From: Ruminococcus sp.
GTDB lineage: Bacteria; Bacillota; Clostridia; Oscillospirales; Ruminococcaceae
Assembly (NCBI GenBank): GCA_016290875.1
Contig: JAEEVL010000006.1
Span: forward strand, 1 to 64,000
Length of the DNA: 64,000 nt
Reading direction: 5' to 3'
Part shown: in pieces, positions 8,959 to 18,669 of the stretch
Layout of the letters: each line of letters begins with the position of its first letter
Position numbering within the stretch: the stretch's first letter is position 1
Made by a program: the position numbers and the translations under genes
The notes under the pieces: generated by a model
Told to the model about the DNA's origin: nothing
Seen by the model: only the letters and a program-made list of their open reading frames with translations
Database searches by the model: none

Positions 8959-11040
8959 ATGTCGGATTTAGTAATAGTTGAGTCGCCGGCAAAGGCTAAA
9001 ACAATACAGAAATACCTCGGGCCCGGATATGAAGTCATTGCTTCTATGGGACACGTAAGAGATCTTCCCAAGTCAAAAATGGGAGTAGATAAGGACAATG
9101 ACTTCCAGCCGCAGTATACTGATATGAAGGGCAAGGAAGACGTTATCAAGGAACTGAAAAAACGCGCCAAGAAGTGCGGAAAAGTTTATCTCGCGACCGA
9201 CCCTGACCGCGAGGGAGAAGCCATTTCATGGCATATAGCACAGATGCTCAAGCTCGATATGGAGGACAACAACCGAGTTGCCTTCAACGAGATCACAAAG
9301 ACCGGCGTAAAGAACGGTATGAGCAATCCGCACAAGATAGATGTAGACCTGGTAAATGCTCAGCAGGCAAGACGTATCCTCGACAGACTCGTTGGATATG
9401 AATTAAGTCCGTTCCTTTGGAAAAAGGTAAAGAGAGGACTTTCAGCCGGCAGAGTACAGTCAGTAGCGGTTCGCCTTGTAGTCGACCGTGAAAACGAGAT
9501 AAGAAAATTCGTACCCAAGGAATATTGGTCGATCGATGCTAAATTCACAGCGCCGTCATCGAGAAAGGTATTCGAGGCATCACTCATAGCTGTTGACGGT
9601 GAAAAACTCGAGATACCGGATCAGGCAGCCGCAGACGGTCTGCTTGCAAGGCTCGAGAACGCTGAATACATCGTAAGATCAGTAAAGAAGCGTGTTACCA
9701 AGAAACAGCCTGCACCTCCGTTCATCACATCAACACTCCAGCAGGAAGCGTCAAGAAAGCTCGGTTTCAGCGCTAAGCGTACAATGAAGGCAGCGCAGGA
9801 ACTCTACGAAGGTGTCGATGTAACTGGAGTAGGCGCTGTCGGTCTTATCACCTATATGAGAACGGATAGTCTCCGTATCTCCGAAGAGGCAAAGGCAGCA
9901 GCAGCACAGTACATCACAACGGTATACGGCAATGATTATCTTCCTGCCGAGCCGAGAAACTTCAAATCAAAGAACAATGCACAGGATGCGCACGAAGCTA
10001 TCCGTCCCTCTACTCCGGATCTCACTCCGGCAAGAGTCAAGGAAAGCCTCACATCAGACCAGTTCAAGCTTTACAAGCTGATATGGGAGCGCTTCATAGC
10101 AAGTCAGATGGCAAATGCTCTCCTCGATACTGTTTCGGCAGATATTGAAGCAAACGGCTGCACATTCCGTGCTTCCGGTTACTCAGTTAAGTTTGACGGA
10201 TTTATGACTCTCTATGTTGAGTCGAGCGATTCAGCAGACGAGAACAAGAAGATGCTCCCGGAGCTCAAGGCTGAGGATAAGCTGAAGCTCAAATCGATAG
10301 ATGGCAACCAGCACTTCACACAGCCGCCTCCGCGCTTTACTGAAGCTTCACTCATCAAGGCACTCGAAGAAAACGGAATAGGCAGACCAAGTACCTACGC
10401 ACCGACCATTACAACTATCACTTCGCGCCGTTATGTTGAGCATGAGGGAAAGGCTCTCAAGCCGACCAATCTCGGTGAGGTCATAACCGATCTTATGAAG
10501 GATCACTTCAAGAAGATAGTTGACGCCAAGTTCACAGCTGAAATGGAAAACGACCTTGATGAAGTCGAGCACGGCAACAAGGACTGGGTGAGCACTCTTC
10601 ACGATTTCTACGATGATTTTGCGAAGACGCTAAAAAAAGCCGAAGAAGCAATGGACGGCAAGCGCGTCAAGGTGCCGGATGAAGAGACTGATGTTGTCTG
10701 TGAGAACTGTGGCAGACATATGGTCATCAAATACAGTAAATACGGTAAGTTCCTTGCCTGTCCGGGATTCCCCGACTGCAGGAACACAAAGAAGATAGTC
10801 ACCGAGGCAGACGGAACCTGTCCGAGGTGCGGAAAGAAAATGCTGCTCAAAAAGTCCAAGAAGGGCAGAAGCTTCTATGGCTGCGAGGGTTACCCCGAGT
10901 GCAGCTTTATGACATGGAACGTTCCAAGTGCTGAGGTATGTCCTCAGTGCGGAAAGACACTCTTTGTCAAGGGCGGAAAGTCAGGTAAGCTCATCTGTGA
11001 AAACGAGGGCTGCGGCTATGAAAGAGAGCTGAAGAAATGA
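8959..11040 (+). CDS. topA: DNA topoisomerase I
   Basis: A 693-residue type IA topoisomerase that relaxes negative supercoils. The Toprim domain is at residues 1-120 (VESPAKAKTI, DPDREGEAISWH). The catalytic Tyr is near residue 299 in GLITYMRTDS. The HEAIRP motif and GRPSTYAPTI follow. Three C4 zinc-ribbon units end the protein (about 580-690: CENCG..CPGFPDC, CPRCG..CEGYPEC, CPQCG..CENEGC). Length is typical for Firmicutes. The stop codon overlaps the trmFO start (ATGA), indicating translational coupling. Confidence 0.97.
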   Translation: MSDLVIVESPAKAKTIQKYLGPGYEVIASMGHVRDLPKSKMGVDKDNDFQPQYTDMKGKEDVIKELKKRAKKCGKVYLATDPDREGEAISWHIAQMLKLDMEDNNRVAFNEITKTGVKNGMSNPHKIDVDLVNAQQARRILDRLVGYELSPFLWKKVKRGLSAGRVQSVAVRLVVDRENEIRKFVPKEYWSIDAKFTAPSSRKVFEASLIAVDGEKLEIPDQAAADGLLARLENAEYIVRSVKKRVTKKQPAPPFITSTLQQEASRKLGFSAKRTMKAAQELYEGVDVTGVGAVGLITYMRTDSLRISEEAKAAAAQYITTVYGNDYLPAEPRNFKSKNNAQDAHEAIRPSTPDLTPARVKESLTSDQFKLYKLIWERFIASQMANALLDTVSADIEANGCTFRASGYSVKFDGFMTLYVESSDSADENKKMLPELKAEDKLKLKSIDGNQHFTQPPPRFTEASLIKALEENGIGRPSTYAPTITTITSRRYVEHEGKALKPTNLGEVITDLMKDHFKKIVDAKFTAEMENDLDEVEHGNKDWVSTLHDFYDDFAKTLKKAEEAMDGKRVKVPDEETDVVCENCGRHMVIKYSKYGKFLACPGFPDCRNTKKIVTEADGTCPRCGKKMLLKKSKKGRSFYGCEGYPECSFMTWNVPSAEVCPQCGKTLFVKGGKSGKLICENEGCGYERELKK

Positions 11041-12368
11041 TCGCTCAGGTTAGCGTTATCGGTGCAGGACTTGCTGGCTGTGAAGCTGCGTGGAGACTTG
11101 CACAGGAGGGGATAAACGTCCGCCTTTATGAGATGAAGCCGGATAAGTTCACTCCTGCACATAAATACAAAGGTTTTGCCGAGCTTGTATGCTCAAATTC
11201 GCTCAAAGCGGCGAGACTTGAATCTGCGGCAGGACTCCTGAAGCATGAAATGGAAATGCTCGGTTCGCTTACCGTTCCGTGTGCAAAGGAGAATTCAGTT
11301 GAGGCAGGCGGAGCACTTGCAGTTGACAGAGAGCGTTTTTCGGACGCTGTAACAGAGAAGATAACCTCACATCCGCTTATCGAAATTATAGGCGGCGAGG
11401 TGACAGAGCTCCCTGAGGGAACTGTCATAATAGCAACAGGACCGCTCACACATGGAGCGATGGCTGATATTATCCGCGGACTCTGCGGAGACGGACTCAG
11501 CTTCTATGATGCAGCTGCGCCTATCGTGACATATGACAGTCTCGACAAGGAATGCGTGTTCTTTGCATCACGCTATGACCGCGGCGATGCAGATTATATC
11601 AACTGTCCCATGAACAAGGAGGAGTATCTTGCGTTCCACGAAGCTCTTATCGGAGCTGAAAAGGTACAGCTCAAGGATTTCGAGACTCATCCGTTCAGCG
11701 TTTATGAGGGATGTATGCCGATAGAGGAGCTCGCACGAAGAGGTGTTGACACAATGCGCTTCGGACCTATGAAACCGGTCGGCATAGACGATCCGCGTAC
11801 AGGCAGAAGACCTTATGCAGTAGTTCAGCTCAGACGCGAGAACCGAGATGGTACACTTTTCAACCTTGTAGGTTTTCAGACAAATCTGAAATTCGGTGAG
11901 CAGAAGCGAGTATTCTCAATGATACCAGGACTTGGAAATGCAGAGTTTATGCGCTTCGGCGTTATGCACCGCAATACCTTCATAAACAGTCCGGAACTTC
12001 TGAATTCAGATTTCTCAATGAGAACAAGACCGGAGATATTCTTTGCCGGTCAGATGACAGGTGTAGAGGGATATATGGAATCAGCAGCAAGCGGCATTAT
12101 AGCAGGTATAGCTGCTGCGCGCAGGATAAAGGGACTTGAGCCGTTAAAGCTACCGGCAGATACCATGACTGGAGCACTTTCGGCTTATATAAGCGATCCG
12201 TTCAACAGCGGAAAGTTCCAGCCTATGGGGGCCAATATGGGAATACTCCCTGATATCGGTGTGAGGATAAAAGATAAAAAGGAACGCTACGGCGCGTATG
12301 CAGAACGTGCTGTTAGATCACTTGAAACTGAACTTGAAAGGATCAGCTATGGCAAAGATAATCGTTGA
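11037..12368 (+). CDS. trmFO: Methylenetetrahydrofolate-tRNA-(uracil-5-)-methyltransferase TrmFO
   Basis: A 443-residue FAD/folate enzyme that forms m5U54 in the tRNA T-loop. An N-terminal FAD dinucleotide motif (VIGAGLAGCEAAWRLA), then ELVCSNSLKA, the PMNKEEYLAFHEAL region and the C-terminal AGQMTGVEGYMESAASG are all family hallmarks. It overlaps topA by 4 bp and plsX by 20 bp. The topA-trmFO pairing is widespread in Firmicutes. Confidence 0.96.
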   Translation: MIAQVSVIGAGLAGCEAAWRLAQEGINVRLYEMKPDKFTPAHKYKGFAELVCSNSLKAARLESAAGLLKHEMEMLGSLTVPCAKENSVEAGGALAVDRERFSDAVTEKITSHPLIEIIGGEVTELPEGTVIIATGPLTHGAMADIIRGLCGDGLSFYDAAAPIVTYDSLDKECVFFASRYDRGDADYINCPMNKEEYLAFHEALIGAEKVQLKDFETHPFSVYEGCMPIEELARRGVDTMRFGPMKPVGIDDPRTGRRPYAVVQLRRENRDGTLFNLVGFQTNLKFGEQKRVFSMIPGLGNAEFMRFGVMHRNTFINSPELLNSDFSMRTRPEIFFAGQMTGVEGYMESAASGIIAGIAAARRIKGLEPLKLPADTMTGALSAYISDPFNSGKFQPMGANMGILPDIGVRIKDKKERYGAYAERAVRSLETELERISYGKDNR

Positions 12369-13353
12369 TGCTTTCGGAGGAGACAATGCTCCTCTGGAAG
12401 TGCTTAAAGGCTGCGAAAAGGCGGTCAAAGAATTAAAATCGGAGATAATACTTACAGGAAGCTCGGAAAAGATCAAGAAGTGTGCCTCTGAGAACGGCAT
12501 AAGTCTCAAAGGCATGAAGATCGTGCATACAGATGATGTTTTTGATATTCATGATGAGCCGAAGGAGATAATTAAATCAGGAAAGAACTCTTCCATGGCG
12601 ATAGGACTCGGACTTCTCGCAGAGGGCAAGGGCGATGCTTTTGTTTCAGCAGGAAGTACAGGAGCTCTGGTAATGGGCTCCTCCTTCATCGTCAAGCGTA
12701 TCAAAGGTATCAGACGTATAGCTCCGTCACCGGTGATACCGGCGGATAAAGGCAGTTTCCTGCTTATAGATGCAGGAGCAAATACTGAATGCCGTCCGGA
12801 GATGCTGGTGCAGTTTGCTGCAATGGGAAGTGCCTACGCCGAAAAGGTAATGGGCATCAGACGTCCCAAGGTAGGACTGCTCAACATCGGTGCGGAGGAG
12901 ACCAAGGGCAGAGCACTCGAACTCGAGGCATACAAGCTGCTCAAGGACTCGGGACTCAACTTTGTCGGAAATATTGAAGCAAGGGATATGCCCAAGGGTG
13001 AAGTACACGTAATAGTTACGGACGGCTTTACCGGTAATGTTGCCCTCAAGCTTTATGAGGGAATGGGTTCATTCTTTGCAGACAAGATGAAATGGATGTT
13101 CTCAGGTGCCGGAAAGATAGGAGCTCTGTTTGCATACGGAAAGATAAAAAAGTTCCGCAGACAGATGGACTACAAGGAGACCGGCGGTTCGGCTCTTCTC
13201 GGCGTAAGGAGACCGGTCATAAAGGCTCACGGCAGCTCTGACGGCACTGCGTTCTTCAATGCGGTAAGACAGGCAGAGAGATGCGTAAAAGTAAATGTTT
13301 CCGGCGTGATCGAAAATTATATAGCTAAGCTCGAAGTTTCCGGAAAGGAATAA
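12349..13353 (+). CDS. plsX: Phosphate acyltransferase PlsX
   Basis: A 334-residue enzyme that converts acyl-ACP to acyl-phosphate for phospholipid synthesis. MAKIIVDAFGGDNAP at the start, DAFVSAGSTGALVMG, DAGANTECRPEML and VTDGFTGNVALKLYEG are family motifs. ATG 12349 is chosen because GAAAGGAT precedes it and the protein then begins at the conserved DAFGGD strand. It overlaps trmFO by 20 bp. In many Firmicutes fabD, fabG and acpP lie between plsX and rnc; here plsX is followed directly by rnc, so the ACP gene must be elsewhere. Confidence 0.96.
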   Translation: MAKIIVDAFGGDNAPLEVLKGCEKAVKELKSEIILTGSSEKIKKCASENGISLKGMKIVHTDDVFDIHDEPKEIIKSGKNSSMAIGLGLLAEGKGDAFVSAGSTGALVMGSSFIVKRIKGIRRIAPSPVIPADKGSFLLIDAGANTECRPEMLVQFAAMGSAYAEKVMGIRRPKVGLLNIGAEETKGRALELEAYKLLKDSGLNFVGNIEARDMPKGEVHVIVTDGFTGNVALKLYEGMGSFFADKMKWMFSGAGKIGALFAYGKIKKFRRQMDYKETGGSALLGVRRPVIKAHGSSDGTAFFNAVRQAERCVKVNVSGVIENYIAKLEVSGKE

Positions 13354-13355
13354 TT

Positions 13356-14045
13356 ATGGAAAATACAGAAAATTTAGAGGAAGTCATTGGTTATAGCTTC
13401 AAAAGACCTGAACTGCTCCACCAGGCACTTTCGCATTCTTCTTATGCAAATGAGAAGAAGCTGCCGTTCGGCAGCAACGAAAGACTTGAATTTCTCGGTG
13501 ACAGTGTGCTTTCGATAGTTGTTTCCGATTACCTGTACAAGAATCTTAACGTTGCAGAGGGAGAACTCACCAAGATGAGAGCGTCTCTCGTCTGCGAAAA
13601 GTCACTATATTTATTCGCACAGAGGATAGACCTCGGAAAGTATCTTCTTCTCGGCAAGGGCGAAGAGAATACAGGCGGCAGGGAACGCCCCTCGATACTT
13701 GCTGATGCTTTTGAAGCAGTGATAGCTGCTATTTATCTTGACGGCGGTATGGAAGCCGCTGCAAAGCACATAATGAATTTCATGCCAGACGACCTCAACC
13801 ATGTAGGAAAGCCGGCGTTCAGCGATTTCAAGACGGTTCTCCAGGAGATAGTACAGAAGAACCCCGAGGAAAAGGTCGAATACGTGCTCATCGGTGAGGA
13901 AGGTCCCGACCACAACAAGCGTTTTGTAGTTGAGGTCTGTCTCAACGGTCAGGTCATCGGCAGCGGCAAGGGCAGAAGCAAAAAGGAAGCCGAACAGCTT
14001 GCTGCAAAGGAAGCTCTCCAGCTTATGGGATATGAAACACAGTAA
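13356..14045 (+). CDS. rnc: Ribonuclease III
   Basis: A 229-residue dsRNA endonuclease. The catalytic signature NERLEFLGDSVLSIV lies at about residues 40-55, a second acidic site is in LADAFEAVIAAIYLDGG (about 113), and a dsRNA-binding domain covers about 155-226 (FKTVLQEIVQK, GKGRSKKEAEQLAAKEAL). It processes rRNA and structured RNAs. It begins 2 bp after plsX and overlaps the next gene. Confidence 0.97.
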   Translation: MENTENLEEVIGYSFKRPELLHQALSHSSYANEKKLPFGSNERLEFLGDSVLSIVVSDYLYKNLNVAEGELTKMRASLVCEKSLYLFAQRIDLGKYLLLGKGEENTGGRERPSILADAFEAVIAAIYLDGGMEAAAKHIMNFMPDDLNHVGKPAFSDFKTVLQEIVQKNPEEKVEYVLIGEEGPDHNKRFVVEVCLNGQVIGSGKGRSKKEAEQLAAKEALQLMGYETQ

Positions 14046-15015
14046 CATTTCGATATTCATACCGCATATCGGCTGTCCGCATCAGTGCAGTTTCTGCGAT
14101 CAGCGGACTATCAGCGGTGCTCAGCATCTTCCGGACGGCAATGAGGTCAGGGAGATATGCGGTAAGGCTCTCAGCGAAGTGAAGTCTTCGGAGAATACCG
14201 AGATAGCTTTCTTCGGCGGAAGCTTTACTGCTATACCGCGTGATTATATGGTCGAACTACTCGATGCGGCAAAGGAATTTGTCGGAGGCACACGTTTCAG
14301 AGGTATACGCTGTTCGACTCGTCCGGACTGCATAGACAGGGAAGTTCTCGACATACTGAAAGAATACGGTGTTACGGCGATAGAGCTCGGAGCGCAGTCA
14401 ATGGACGCAGAAGTTCTCACAGCAAATGAGCGCGGGCACTCAGCAGATGATGTTGTGAATGCCTGTCATCTCATACGCGAATACGGCTTTGAGCTTGGCC
14501 TTCAGATGATGACCGGACTCTATAAGAGCGATCCTGAAAGGGATATGGAGACTTTCCTCAGGCTTGCCGAACTCTTACCGGACACGATGCGTATTTATCC
14601 GGTAGTCATACTTAATGGTACAAAACTTGCTGATCTGTACAGGTCAGGGGAGTATGTGCCATATAGTTTTGAAAAGGCTGTGGATATATGCTCCGATATG
14701 CTTGAAGAAGCTGAAAATCGCGGCATAAGGGTTATAAAATGCGGACTTCACGCGAGTGAATTCGTGGAACAGGACAAGGTTGGTGGTTTTTATCATCCGG
14801 CGTTCCGTGAACTGTGTGAAAGCAGGATTTATCTGCGGAAGATAGAGAAACTCTCAGTTGGCTGCACTTACCTGAAATTGGCGGTTCCGGCAAGAGACAT
14901 AAGCAAAGCTGTCGGACACGGCAGGTCTAATATACTGAAATTGAAAGAAAAAGGCGTTGAACTAAAGATCACGGTAGCTGCTGACGGCAGCATCACTATT
15001 GTAGAAAGGCGGTGA
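14032..15015 (+). CDS. Radical SAM protein (Elp3-like core)
   Basis: A 327-residue radical SAM enzyme with the 4Fe-4S cysteines C15, C19 and C22 in GCPHQCSFC, a SAM-binding GGSFT element near residue 60 and Elp3-like ELGAQSMD / GLQMMTGLY strands. It lacks the C-terminal acetyltransferase domain of true Elp3. Homologues sit between rnc and smc in many Clostridia, but the reaction is unknown to me. ATG 14032 gives a start that leads straight into the domain and overlaps rnc by 14 bp; the ribosome site is weak, consistent with coupling. Confidence 0.8.
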   Translation: MKHSNISIFIPHIGCPHQCSFCDQRTISGAQHLPDGNEVREICGKALSEVKSSENTEIAFFGGSFTAIPRDYMVELLDAAKEFVGGTRFRGIRCSTRPDCIDREVLDILKEYGVTAIELGAQSMDAEVLTANERGHSADDVVNACHLIREYGFELGLQMMTGLYKSDPERDMETFLRLAELLPDTMRIYPVVILNGTKLADLYRSGEYVPYSFEKAVDICSDMLEEAENRGIRVIKCGLHASEFVEQDKVGGFYHPAFRELCESRIYLRKIEKLSVGCTYLKLAVPARDISKAVGHGRSNILKLKEKGVELKITVAADGSITIVERR

Positions 15016-15019
15016 AGAA

Positions 15020-18000
15020 ATGTATCTGAAATCTCTCGAAATACAAGGCTTTAAGTCATTTCCGGACAAGATAAGCCTTACATTTGACAAGGGGCTGACT
15101 GCGGTAGTAGGTCCCAACGGCAGCGGAAAAAGTAATATCGGCGACTCTGTTCGCTGGGTACTCGGTGAGCAGTCTACAAAGACTCTCAGAGGAAACAAGA
15201 TGGAGGACGTTATTTTTTCCGGTACTGTTGCCAGAAAGCCTATGGGATTTGCAGCTGTAACGCTGAATATAGATAATTCTGACCGCACTCTTCCTGATAT
15301 GGACGATGAGATCGCTGTAACGCGAAAGCTGTACAGAAGCGGCGACAGCGAGTACATGATAAATGGCAGACAATGCCGTCTCAAAGACATCAATGAACTC
15401 TTTATGGATACCGGCCTCGGCCGTGACGGCTACTCGATAATCGGTCAGGGACGTATCGCAGAGATAGTCGGTGCAAAGAGCAGCGAACGCCGCGATATTT
15501 TTGAAGAAGCGGCTGGTATTTCAAAATTTCGCTACAAGAAGCTCGAAGCAGAGCGTAAGCTTACAGCCGCTCAGGAAAATCTTCTCCGACTCACTGATAT
15601 ACTCTCAGAGCTTGAAGGAAGAGTAGGACCGCTGAAGATACAGTCACAGAAAGCGGAAAAGTTCATCAAACTTGCTGCCGAGCAGAAACAGCTCGAAATC
15701 TCTGTATGGGTACACCGTCTTGATGAACTGAAAGAAAAGCTCGACGGCATCGAGGAGAAGATACTCATAAGCCGCAGCGAATACGAAAACATAGAGAACG
15801 ACATACAGCGCGAGGAGCAGAAGATCGAAGCCGGCTACCGCAAGATGCAGGAGAGCACGATGCGTTCCGATGAACTTCGCCGCAAGATGCTCGAGGAGGA
15901 GCAGACTGCTTCTGATATGAAATCGGGCATAGCCGTTCTCGAGAACGACATAAAGCATTGCCGTGAAGCAATAGAAGCTGCACAGGCAAGCATAGACAGT
16001 TCTGACGAAACAAAGCGCTCACTCATCGAACAGCGCGAAGCTGCCGAGAAAAAGCTTGCTGAACTGGGCGAAGCGAAGAAGACACTCGAAGCTGAGATAG
16101 CTGCTGCTGAAGCTGATTTTGCCAAGGCTGAACAGGACAGTTCAGAGCTCGGAGACAGCGTAGACAAGGCAGGAAATGAGATCAACAATCTCTATATAAA
16201 GCAGAGCGAGCATAAATTTGCTATCGAGTCTGCAAAGGCTACTATCGACGAGGAAAAGCGCAGGCTTGAAGAGCTCCGCGACAGCAGCAGGAGTTTTGCT
16301 GATACACTTGCAGATTACCAGTCGAAGCTTGCAGAAGCCGACAGTGAAAAGAAGAAGAACGAAGAAAAGTCCGGCGAACTCAGGAACCGCCTGAGCGGTA
16401 TGGAGAGACTGTACAAGTCGCGCCGTGAGGGATTTGAGAAAGCCAAAGAGGACTTTGAGCGTGCTTTGTACGACCTCAAGGATCGTCAGCAGCGCAGAAA
16501 GATACTCACCGACCTCGAGAACAATATGGAAGGCTTTGCAGGCAGCGTAAAGCAGGTGCTCAAAGCCTCAAAGCAGGGCAGACTGGGCGGAGTATTCGGA
16601 ACAGTTGCTCAGAATATCGGCGTTGAGCAGAAGTATGCAGTAGCAGTTGAGACAGCTCTCGGCGGCGCGATGCAGAACATTATCGTCGAGAACGAGGACA
16701 TTGCAAAACGCTGTATCCGTTTCCTGAAAGAACAGCGCGGAGGACGTGCGACTTTCCTGCCGATAACTTCGGTAAAGGGCAGGACTCTTACAGAACAGGG
16801 ACTTGAAAACTGCGAGGGATATGTAGCGAATGCAAGCGAAATAGTTACGTATGAGAACAGATTCAGCGGAATAATCGCTTCGCTCCTCGGACGAATTGTC
16901 ATTGCCGAGGATATCGATACAGCAACGCTTATTGCCAAGAAATACGGCTACAAATTCAAGATAGTTACTCTTGACGGTCAGGTCATCAATGCCGGAGGTT
17001 CATTCACCGGAGGTTCGGCGCAGAAGTCCGGCGGAGTGATAACCCGTAAGAATGAGATAGATTTTCTCGACAGCGAGATAGCGAAACTCGATTCCGAGAA
17101 GGACGAACTCAGGATAAAAGCTGAAAAAATGCGTGCGGAATCCGAAAAGCTCCGCTATGATACGGAAGCTGCAAAGGAAGAGCTCGCACAGTGTGAATCT
17201 GACGGAGTACGCATAAATGCTGAGATGTCAAGTCTTTCGTCATTGATAGAACAGCTCGGTACACAGTCTGACAACTCGGAAAAACTCATTTCCGAGACTG
17301 AGCGGAAGATAACTGCCGCAGAGGAAAGCATAAAGACTTCCGAAGCTGCTCTTGCTGAGACAGCTCAGCAGATAACAGCCGCAGAGGAAGAGCTTGCACA
17401 GGGACAGGATACCCGTGAAAAGCTCCGCCGTCAGCGAGAGGAACTTTCAGAGAAACTCTCACAGATGAAGATACGCGGAATGGAGCTTGCAAAGGATGTT
17501 CAGGCACAGCAGCTCGAGGTAGAGCGTGTAGAGCAGAGCCTTGAAGATCTTAAATCGGGCAATGTACGTTTTGAGGAAGCGATAGCACGTCAGAATATGG
17601 CTATCGACGAGAAGAACCGCATCATTGAAGAGCTGAAGGAAAAGCTCGCAGGCTTCAAGGACAATACAGCGGCGTATCTCCAGGAGATACAGCGCTGTCA
17701 GGAGATGCACACTGAGCAGAACCGACTTGTCAAGGAGCTTCAGAGCGGACTGAAAGAGATAAATGAGGCTAAGGAAAAGCGTTCCGGCGATATAACACGT
17801 CTCGAGGACAGAAAAGAAGCTGTCTGCCGTGATTCCGACCACATTATCAATCAGCTGCGTGAGGTGTATGAACTCAACCGTTCGGAAGCCATTCAGCTTG
17901 CTGAAAAGCTCGAGGACGTCAATGAAGCTCAGAAGAAGCTGAGTGACATCAAGAAGGACATACGCGCACTCGGAAGCGTAAACGTAGATGCTATCGAGGA

Positions 18001-18592
18001 GTACAAGGAAGTATCCGAGCGATACACTTTCATGTCTGAGCAGATAGCTGATGTACAGCGTTCAAAGGCGGAACTCGAAAATATAATCAGCGGACTCACA
18101 GAGGAGATGTGCAGGATTTTCTCAGAGAGTTTCGCAATAATAAACACCAACTTCAAGGAGATATTCGTCGAGCTCTTCGGCGGAGGAAAGGCAGAGCTGA
18201 TACTTACCGATCCGGAGAACGTACTCGAATCCGGTATCGAGATAAGCGTAGCACCGCCCGGAAAGGTTATCAAGAACCTCATATCCCTTTCGGGAGGGGA
18301 GCAGTCGTTCGTGGCAATAGCGATATACTTTGCTATACTGCGATTGAGACCCGCACCGTTCTGTATCCTTGACGAGATCGATGCGGCACTTGACGAGGTA
18401 AACGTCCGGAAGTATGCGCAGTATCTCAAAAACTTCACTGACACAACGCAGTTTGTGCTTGTTACCCACAGACGAAGTGCTATGGAAGAAGCCAATGTTC
18501 TGTACGGCGTAACTATGCAGGAAGACGGCATCTCGAAGCTGCTCAAGATGGAACAGGTCGACTTCCAGGAAGATGTTGCTGATGTTCAGTAA
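15020..18592 (+). CDS. smc: Chromosome segregation protein SMC
   Basis: A 1190-residue condensin ATPase. The N-terminal head carries Walker A (GPNGSGKSN, about residue 31) and VLGEQSTKTLRG. Two long coiled-coil arms rich in Glu, Lys and Ala flank a hinge at about 505-665 (GVFGTVAQNIGVEQKYAVA). The C-terminal head has the ABC signature LSGGEQSF (about 1090), Walker B FCILDEIDAALD and the H-loop VTHRR. It compacts and segregates the chromosome together with ScpA and ScpB, which are not in this window. The smc-ftsY order is conserved in Firmicutes. Confidence 0.97.
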   Translation: MYLKSLEIQGFKSFPDKISLTFDKGLTAVVGPNGSGKSNIGDSVRWVLGEQSTKTLRGNKMEDVIFSGTVARKPMGFAAVTLNIDNSDRTLPDMDDEIAVTRKLYRSGDSEYMINGRQCRLKDINELFMDTGLGRDGYSIIGQGRIAEIVGAKSSERRDIFEEAAGISKFRYKKLEAERKLTAAQENLLRLTDILSELEGRVGPLKIQSQKAEKFIKLAAEQKQLEISVWVHRLDELKEKLDGIEEKILISRSEYENIENDIQREEQKIEAGYRKMQESTMRSDELRRKMLEEEQTASDMKSGIAVLENDIKHCREAIEAAQASIDSSDETKRSLIEQREAAEKKLAELGEAKKTLEAEIAAAEADFAKAEQDSSELGDSVDKAGNEINNLYIKQSEHKFAIESAKATIDEEKRRLEELRDSSRSFADTLADYQSKLAEADSEKKKNEEKSGELRNRLSGMERLYKSRREGFEKAKEDFERALYDLKDRQQRRKILTDLENNMEGFAGSVKQVLKASKQGRLGGVFGTVAQNIGVEQKYAVAVETALGGAMQNIIVENEDIAKRCIRFLKEQRGGRATFLPITSVKGRTLTEQGLENCEGYVANASEIVTYENRFSGIIASLLGRIVIAEDIDTATLIAKKYGYKFKIVTLDGQVINAGGSFTGGSAQKSGGVITRKNEIDFLDSEIAKLDSEKDELRIKAEKMRAESEKLRYDTEAAKEELAQCESDGVRINAEMSSLSSLIEQLGTQSDNSEKLISETERKITAAEESIKTSEAALAETAQQITAAEEELAQGQDTREKLRRQREELSEKLSQMKIRGMELAKDVQAQQLEVERVEQSLEDLKSGNVRFEEAIARQNMAIDEKNRIIEELKEKLAGFKDNTAAYLQEIQRCQEMHTEQNRLVKELQSGLKEINEAKEKRSGDITRLEDRKEAVCRDSDHIINQLREVYELNRSEAIQLAEKLEDVNEAQKKLSDIKKDIRALGSVNVDAIEEYKEVSERYTFMSEQIADVQRSKAELENIISGLTEEMCRIFSESFAIINTNFKEIFVELFGGGKAELILTDPENVLESGIEISVAPPGKVIKNLISLSGGEQSFVAIAIYFAILRLRPAPFCILDEIDAALDEVNVRKYAQYLKNFTDTTQFVLVTHRRSAMEEANVLYGVTMQEDGISKLLKMEQVDFQEDVADVQ

Positions 18593-18669
18593 CGAAAAAT
18601 GTCACAAAAGTGTTATTTAAAACGATTATTATATAATGGAGCCTTTTTTAAGGCGGATCAGGAGATAGT

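Noticed and set aside
15056..15393. Long minus-strand frames inside smc, ftsY, topA and trmFO
   Set aside because: Shadows of strongly coding plus-strand genes; no starts with ribosome sites and no family motifs.
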